Assembly: GCA_937927905.1 (NCBI GenBank)
Contig: CALFWP010000036.1
Location: forward strand, 1-11,223
From: an uncultured Neomegalonema sp.
GTDB lineage: Bacteria > Pseudomonadota > Alphaproteobacteria > Rhodobacterales > Rhodobacteraceae
Length of the DNA: 11,223 nt
Reading direction: 5' to 3'
This document shows, one piece after another, positions 6,405-11,223 of this stretch. The translations under genes were made by a program, and so were the position numbers. The first letter of the stretch is position 1; each line of letters begins with the position of its first letter. The notes under the pieces were generated by a model. It searched no databases and had not been told where the DNA came from. It was given only the letters and a program-made list of their open reading frames with translations.

Positions 6405-8765
6405 ATGATGCGGCATGTTCTGATTCTTTTTATTGTTGCTTTGTCCGCGATTGCCGGTTTGCCTGAGACATCCGGGTATGCTCTTGGCGTGGTTGCCTTG
6501 TTTCGTTCTGCACCCCGTAAAGAAATCAAAAGCGATGTTATTGAAGGTTTTGCTTTACTCGAAAAGTCTTCAAAACCGTATCTGATTACCAATGAATACG
6601 GTGTTGTCCGGCGTTTAAATGCAGCAGTAACAGAGATTGCAGCTGCTATGAATACGGTCTGTAACGAAGGCTCCCACATACGAGGATTGTTGCAGGCGGA
6701 TACAGAAGCTGAACAAAAAATTTATCAGGCTGTTCGCAGCGCGATGGATCAGGGAACAGGTTTGGCCAGGTTTGCGTCTGCAGATTGGCCTTTCACATTA
6801 TCCGCTGAAGTCAGCTCTGCGGCTCTATCTGATGTGCTTCTCTGGACGTTTGAAAAAGTCGAAGGGCATTTTGAAAACCGTGAACCTCATACGGAAAGTG
6901 CCTTCCTGGATACGGCTCCTATCGGCTTTTTCAGTGCGGACCGTGGCGGTAAAATCATCTCAATGAATGACACGCTGGCAAAGTTGATCGGGCGGAAATG
7001 GCCGCTTGATGAGGGTTCACCCGCTTTGACGCTTTCTGATCTGCTGGTGGATGGTGCGCGCCGCCTGTCTCCCGCTCTTGCCAAGGTGGGTGAGACGGTG
7101 ACCGAAACGGTTACATTGCGTACGCCGGATAACGAGGCTTTACCAATACAGGTTATCCAGTCTTTGGACATATCAGAAAGCGGCGAGGCATTAACCCGCT
7201 CTTTCATTGTGCCGCAAAATATTAAGACGGATGTCGATGTTGGATCTGCTTCCGGATCGCGGCTGGTGCGGTTTTTGGATGATGCACCAGTTGCAATCGC
7301 TCTGACTTCAGCTGACGGGACCATTCTCGAAGCCAATGATATGCTGGTGGAGATTTCCGGAGGCGCAGCGCGTGTCGGTGCGAATGTATCCGTGGCTGTA
7401 CGGCCTGATGATCGCAATGATGTTCGGCAGCGGATTGCCGATGTTGTACGTGACGGCGAAGCCGAAGTTCCTCTCGAAGTTAAAGTGACCGGTGACGGGG
7501 AAACCGACCATGAAGCCCGGTTTCATGTGAACACGATCCATACGGAACGCGGTGAATTGCTCCTGAATTATCTTATTGATGTGACGGAGATGAAAAAGAT
7601 CGAGCACCAGTTGGCTCAGGTTCAAAAAATGCAGGCGGTCGGACAGCTCGCCGGGGGCATCGCTCATGATGTGAATAATGTTCTGACCGCCATTCGCGGG
7701 CATTGCGACCTTCTGATGTTGCGCCATCATGAGGGCGATCCGGATTTTGAGTACCTGAATCAAATCCGTTCCCAGACCGAACGTGCCGCCGAAGTTATCT
7801 CGCAATTGCTGGCCTATTCACGGCGTCAGACAATGCGCCGCGAAGTCACTCAGCTTACGGATACTCTGGATGAAATGCATTTCATGCTCAATCATCTTAC
7901 GTCCGAGCGGGTGAAGTTTAATGTTAAACATGCACGAAATCTCGGTCTGGTGCGCATCGACAGGAGCGAGTTCCAGCGCGTTATTATGAATATTGTCGTC
8001 AATGCCGGTTATGCCATGCCTGAGGGCGGTGTGCTGGATATGATTACCAGCAATGTCTCTGCGGATGACCCGGTGGTTGAACAGTTCGATGTGATGGTCC
8101 CGGGTGATTACGTCCAGATTAAGATCAGTGATACAGGCGCGGGTATTCCGCCGGATCACATGGAAAAAATATTTGAACCGTTCTTTACAACCAAAGGACA
8201 GGGCCAGGGTACCGGATTGGGGCTTTCGACGGTCTATGGTATCATCAAACAGATGAACGGTTTTATCTTCTGTGAAAGTGAACTCGGTTCAGGCACGACA
8301 TTCCGCATTTTCCTGCCGCGTTATGAGGGCAGTACCGAAAGTGATCAGCCCGTTGTCGCCAAGAAAAGTACTGTTAAACAACCACGCGATCTGACGGGAT
8401 CGGGCTGCATTCTACTCGTTGAGGACGAGGATGCCGTGCGCAGCTTTGCTGTGCGTGCATTAGAGTTGCGCGGATATAAGGTGCTGGCTGCCGCCGGTGG
8501 CGAAGAGGCACTGGAAATCGTTATGGAGGATCCGGATGCCATAGATCTGATCGTGTCGGATGTGATTATGCCGGGTATGACCGGTCCTGATATGATGCGT
8601 AAGGTCCGGGAAGTGCGTCAGGATATCCTTTTCATCTTTATCTCTGGCTATGCCGAGGATGCATTCCGTGAGGAAATGCTGGAGGATGAAAACTTCCGTT
8701 TCCTGCCGAAACCGTTTTCACTCAATGATCTGGCAGTGAAAGTGAAAGAAGCATTCGAGGAATGA
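6405..8765 (+). CDS. cckA: Hybrid sensor histidine kinase CckA
   Basis: Cell-cycle kinase that autophosphorylates on His and passes phosphate to its own receiver domain, then through ChpT to CtrA and CpdR. The protein has 786 residues from ATG 6405 (AAGGA 7 nt upstream; an open GTG at 6387 lacks this). In order: one hydrophobic segment at about 3-19, with a weak second near 24-32; a degenerate PAS-like region at 55-150; two PAS domains at about 165-270 and 290-395; a dimerisation domain with His421 in GGIAHDVNNVL; an ATPase domain with Asn533, DTGAGIP (Asp576), FEPFFTTK and GTGLGLSTVYGI; and a receiver from about 668 with acidic Glu673/Asp674, phospho-acceptor Asp719 in SDVIMPGMTG and Lys769. 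The AHDxNNVLTAI and GLGLSTVYGI signatures and the fused C-terminal receiver point to CckA over other hybrid kinases. Caulobacter CckA is 691 residues, so this one is longer at the N-terminal side. Confidence 0.87.
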   Translation: MMRHVLILFIVALSAIAGLPETSGYALGVVALFRSAPRKEIKSDVIEGFALLEKSSKPYLITNEYGVVRRLNAAVTEIAAAMNTVCNEGSHIRGLLQADTEAEQKIYQAVRSAMDQGTGLARFASADWPFTLSAEVSSAALSDVLLWTFEKVEGHFENREPHTESAFLDTAPIGFFSADRGGKIISMNDTLAKLIGRKWPLDEGSPALTLSDLLVDGARRLSPALAKVGETVTETVTLRTPDNEALPIQVIQSLDISESGEALTRSFIVPQNIKTDVDVGSASGSRLVRFLDDAPVAIALTSADGTILEANDMLVEISGGAARVGANVSVAVRPDDRNDVRQRIADVVRDGEAEVPLEVKVTGDGETDHEARFHVNTIHTERGELLLNYLIDVTEMKKIEHQLAQVQKMQAVGQLAGGIAHDVNNVLTAIRGHCDLLMLRHHEGDPDFEYLNQIRSQTERAAEVISQLLAYSRRQTMRREVTQLTDTLDEMHFMLNHLTSERVKFNVKHARNLGLVRIDRSEFQRVIMNIVVNAGYAMPEGGVLDMITSNVSADDPVVEQFDVMVPGDYVQIKISDTGAGIPPDHMEKIFEPFFTTKGQGQGTGLGLSTVYGIIKQMNGFIFCESELGSGTTFRIFLPRYEGSTESDQPVVAKKSTVKQPRDLTGSGCILLVEDEDAVRSFAVRALELRGYKVLAAAGGEEALEIVMEDPDAIDLIVSDVIMPGMTGPDMMRKVREVRQDILFIFISGYAEDAFREEMLEDENFRFLPKPFSLNDLAVKVKEAFEE

Positions 8766-8843
8766 GGTTGTGTATCACTATGCGCCTTAACGCTTGATTT
8801 CCAGCGCCTTCGGGGAGTTTGCCTGAGCTGCCGTTTCGTTACA

Positions 8844-8861
8844 GACATGCATTATGATGTC
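8844..8861. repeat. Small inverted repeat upstream of scpA
   Basis: GACAT and ATGTC form a 5-bp inverted repeat around 8 nt, extendable with one mismatch to 8 bp, about 70 nt before the scpA start. It could be an operator half-site pair or chance. The rest of the 8766-8928 gap holds a direct GCGCCTT pair (8782 and 8804) and no clear terminator or strong promoter. Confidence 0.2.
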
Positions 8862-8928
8862 AGTTTACTTGCCCCAGCTGAATGTTTCGGCATATTGTGC
8901 GGCGCAACGTAAAAATTCGGGGATTGTC

Positions 8929-11079
8929 ATGTCTGATAAGCCAAATCTGAGTGATTGGGCCGCTCTCGCGCAAAAAGAGCTTAAGGATCGTCCGTTCGAT
9001 TCTCTGACATGGGATACGCCCGAGGGTATTGCCGTGAAACCGGTCTATTCGGCGGCGGATCTGAATGATCTTGATCATCTGGACACGATGCCGGGGTATC
9101 ATCCTTATATACGCGGTCCTAAGGCAACCATGTATTCGGGGCGTCCCTGGACGATCCGTCAATATGCGGGTTTTTCTACGGCTGAAGAATCCAACGCATT
9201 TTACCGCAAAGGCCTGGAAAACGGCCAGATGGGTGTCTCTGTTGCCTTCGACCTGGCAACCCATCGCGGTTATGACAGCGATCATGAGCGTGTCATCGGC
9301 GATGTCGGCAAAGCGGGCGTTGCTATTGACTCTGTAGAGGATATGAAAATCCTCTTTGACGGCATTCCGCTCGACCGGATGTCGGTTTCCATGACTATGA
9401 ATGGCGCTGTTATTCCGGTGCTGGCGAATTTTATTGTCGCCGGTGAAGAGCAGGGCGTTGAAAAGTCAAAACTCTCCGGCACGATACAAAATGATATTCT
9501 CAAAGAGTTTATGGTCCGCAACACTTATATCTATCCGCCGGAAGCCTCGATGCGCATAGTTGCGGATATCATCGGCTATACTGCCGAGAACATGCCGAAA
9601 TTCAATTCGATCTCGATTTCCGGCTATCATATGCAGGAAGCGGGCGCGAATCTGGTTCAGGAGCTGGCGTTTACAATCGCCGACGGGCGCGAATACGTGC
9701 GTGCGGCCTTGTCAAAAGGCATGGATGTGGATGCCTTTGCCCCGCGCCTGTCGTTCTTTTTTGCTATTGGCATGAACTTTTTCATGGAAGCGGCCAAACT
9801 GCGCGCGGCGCGGTTGCTCTGGGCGCGTGTCATGGAAGAGTTCAACCCGAAAAAACCGACCAGTTCGATGCTGCGTACCCACTGCCAGACCTCAGGTGTG
9901 TCTCTGCAGGAGCAAGACCCTTATAACAACATCGTCCGGACGGCTTACGAGGCAATGTCCGCAGTGCTGGGCGGGACACAATCCCTTCATACCAACAGTT
10001 TTGATGAAGCGATTGCCCTGCCGACCGAATTTTCATCGCGGATTGCCCGCAACACACAACTTATCCTTAAGCACGAAACCGGTGTTACAAATGTCGTCGA
10101 TCCGCTGGCAGGCAGTTACTATGTCGAAAGCCTGACAAAAAACCTTGTCGATGAAGCCTGGAAGTTGATTGAGGAGGTCGAGGGGCTTGGCGGTATGACA
10201 AAGGCTGTCGCCTCGGGGATGCCGAAACTGCGCATTGAAGAGGCTGCCGCTCGACGTCAGGCGGCGATTGACCGGGGTGATGAGGTCATTGTCGGCGTCA
10301 ATAAATTCCGCCCCGCAGAGGCGGACCCGATCGACATACGAGAAATCGACAATACCGAAGTTCGCCGCAGTCAGGTGGCTCGTATCGAAAAAACGAAAGC
10401 CACCCGCGATCAGGCCGCATGTGATGCCGCCCTCGCCAATCTGCGCTCTACCGCAGAGGGCAACGGCAACCTTCTCGCGGCGGCGGTTGAGGCGGCCCGC
10501 GCCCGAGCGACTGTCGGCGAAATTTCCGATGCGATGGAGGTGGTGTTCGGTCGTCATAAAGCCGAGGTAAAGACCCTGGTTGGCGTCTACGGTTCGGCCT
10601 ACGAGGGCGACGAGGATTTCGCTGCCATTCAAAAAGACATCGAGGCTTTTGCCGCTGAAGAGGGGCGCCGCCCCCGTATGCTGGTCGTCAAGATGGGTCA
10701 GGACGGCCATGATCGCGGTGCAAAAGTTATCGCCACCGCCTTTGCAGATATCGGCTTTGACGTAGATGTCGGTCCGCTGTTCCAAACCCCGGAAGAGGTT
10801 GCCAGTGATGCGTTGGACAATGATGTACATGTTATCGGCGTATCATCGCAGGCTGCGGGGCATAAGACACTGGCCCCAGCTTTGATTGACTGTCTGAAAA
10901 AGGAAAACGCCGGTGACATTCTGGTCATATGCGGTGGCGTCATTCCGGCACAGGATTACGATTTCCTCAAATCAAAGGGTGTGGCGGCTATTTTCGGCCC
11001 GGGCACCAATATTCCGCAGGCCGCGCAGGAAGTTCTCAAGCTCATAAGAAACCGCCGGGCCCAGCAAGCGGCGGAGTGA
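8929..11079 (+). CDS. scpA: Methylmalonyl-CoA mutase (adenosylcobalamin-dependent), large/single chain
   Basis: Interconverts (R)-methylmalonyl-CoA and succinyl-CoA, linking propionate, odd-chain fatty acid and branched amino acid catabolism (or ethylmalonyl-CoA-type assimilation) to the TCA cycle. The 716-residue chain from ATG 8929 (GGGGA 5 nt upstream) has the usual length for the homodimeric or catalytic-chain form; the frame is open back to 8854, but without family-like sequence. The catalytic barrel carries the signature WTIRQYAGF (Tyr79, equivalent to Tyr89 of the Propionibacterium enzyme) and ISGYHMQEAG (His234, equivalent to His244). The C-terminal cobalamin domain starts near 580 and has the base-off DGHDRG motif with His594 as cobalt ligand. 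The gene follows cckA by 163 nt, so it probably has its own promoter, but I see only weak candidates. An IS3-family element begins at or within 5 nt of its stop. Confidence 0.96.
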   Translation: MSDKPNLSDWAALAQKELKDRPFDSLTWDTPEGIAVKPVYSAADLNDLDHLDTMPGYHPYIRGPKATMYSGRPWTIRQYAGFSTAEESNAFYRKGLENGQMGVSVAFDLATHRGYDSDHERVIGDVGKAGVAIDSVEDMKILFDGIPLDRMSVSMTMNGAVIPVLANFIVAGEEQGVEKSKLSGTIQNDILKEFMVRNTYIYPPEASMRIVADIIGYTAENMPKFNSISISGYHMQEAGANLVQELAFTIADGREYVRAALSKGMDVDAFAPRLSFFFAIGMNFFMEAAKLRAARLLWARVMEEFNPKKPTSSMLRTHCQTSGVSLQEQDPYNNIVRTAYEAMSAVLGGTQSLHTNSFDEAIALPTEFSSRIARNTQLILKHETGVTNVVDPLAGSYYVESLTKNLVDEAWKLIEEVEGLGGMTKAVASGMPKLRIEEAAARRQAAIDRGDEVIVGVNKFRPAEADPIDIREIDNTEVRRSQVARIEKTKATRDQAACDAALANLRSTAEGNGNLLAAAVEAARARATVGEISDAMEVVFGRHKAEVKTLVGVYGSAYEGDEDFAAIQKDIEAFAAEEGRRPRMLVVKMGQDGHDRGAKVIATAFADIGFDVDVGPLFQTPEEVASDALDNDVHVIGVSSQAAGHKTLAPALIDCLKKENAGDILVICGGVIPAQDYDFLKSKGVAAIFGPGTNIPQAAQEVLKLIRNRRAQQAAE

Positions 11080-11084
11080 GAAAC

Positions 11085-11223
11085 TGGACCTGTCACGGTT
11101 TAGTGCCGCTCCGAGTTCTAAGTTACGCGGCCTGACCCTCGAAAGCCATGGGGCTTTTCCAAGCCAAGGCTGAGTGCCTGCGACGAGGATTATAAAAGCC
11201 GTTGATGTACTCGAAGATCGCGA
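11085..11223 (-). mobile_element. IS3-family insertion sequence, right end only (continues beyond the window)
   Basis: The last ~139 nt read as the end of an IS3-family element lying on the minus strand: the transposase C-terminus, a 38-nt non-coding tail, and a TG-starting terminus (TGGACCTGTCACGG) next to scpA. IS3-family ends normally begin with TG, which places the boundary at 11085. A start at the TGA of 11077, overlapping the scpA stop codon, is also possible. The other end, its inverted repeat and the target duplication are outside the window, so the boundary is provisional. Confidence 0.75.
11123..11223 (-). CDS. IS3-family transposase (OrfB, rve integrase), C-terminal fragment
   Basis: Partial gene cut by the window edge; only the last 32 codons plus the TAA at 11123-11125 are seen. 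The translation includes IFEYINGFYNPRRRHSAL followed by WKSPMAFE, the very characteristic end of IS3-family OrfB transposases (family pattern: YIxxFYNxxRxHSALxxxSPxxFE). This region follows the last catalytic Glu of the DDE integrase core, which itself lies outside the window. Whether the full gene is intact cannot be judged here. Confidence 0.9.
   Translation of the reverse strand, partial: AIFEYINGFYNPRRRHSALAWKSPMAFEGQAA

Noticed and set aside
8766..8928. Possible cobalamin riboswitch before the B12-dependent mutase
   Set aside because: The gap is only 163 nt, I see no B12-box-like core, and mutase genes are not usually under such control.
10033..10830. 265-codon open frame on the minus strand inside scpA
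   Set aside because: It is antisense to the conserved methylmalonyl-CoA mutase coding sequence, has no recognisable domain and is a codon-bias shadow.

Overview
The window looks like chromosomal DNA of an alphaproteobacterium of moderate GC content. The best evidence is a CckA-type hybrid histidine kinase with a perfect TTAA-N7-TTAA (CtrA-type) box in its upstream region. An alphaproteobacterial-style short RsmB-like rRNA methyltransferase and a single-chain methylmalonyl-CoA mutase fit the same group. I cannot name the genus from sequence alone.

Layout. Positions 43-1752 (minus strand) hold a two-gene set: a GhrA-like 2-hydroxyacid dehydrogenase followed by a two-helix DUF502 membrane protein. 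A short divergent region (1753-1910) separates these from a plus-strand pair: a secreted Pro/Gln-rich protein with a jelly-roll-like C-terminus, and, 1 nt after its stop, an Asp/Glu racemase / maleate isomerase / arylmalonate decarboxylase family enzyme. Converging on that pair (4324-4911, minus strand) is a Tat-exported DUF882/M15-type peptidoglycan peptidase-like protein. A second divergent region leads to an RsmB/NOP-family m5C RNA methyltransferase (5072-6265), then cckA (6405-8765), then methylmalonyl-CoA mutase scpA (8929-11079). At the right edge an IS3-family element starts within a few bases of the scpA stop codon and runs out of the window; only the C-terminal 32 residues of its transposase are visible.

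How the genes relate. Most of this is housekeeping or core metabolism, not one dedicated pathway. CckA is the top of the CckA-ChpT-CtrA phosphorelay, so a CtrA-type box before cckA suggests feedback of the output regulator on its own kinase. ScpA would interconvert succinyl-CoA and methylmalonyl-CoA using adenosylcobalamin. I see no tRNA, rRNA, CRISPR array or riboswitch, and no convincing previously undescribed multi-gene system. The points most worth a second look are the CtrA box, the uncharacterised Pro/Gln-rich secreted protein coupled to a racemase-family enzyme, and the IS junction at the end of scpA.
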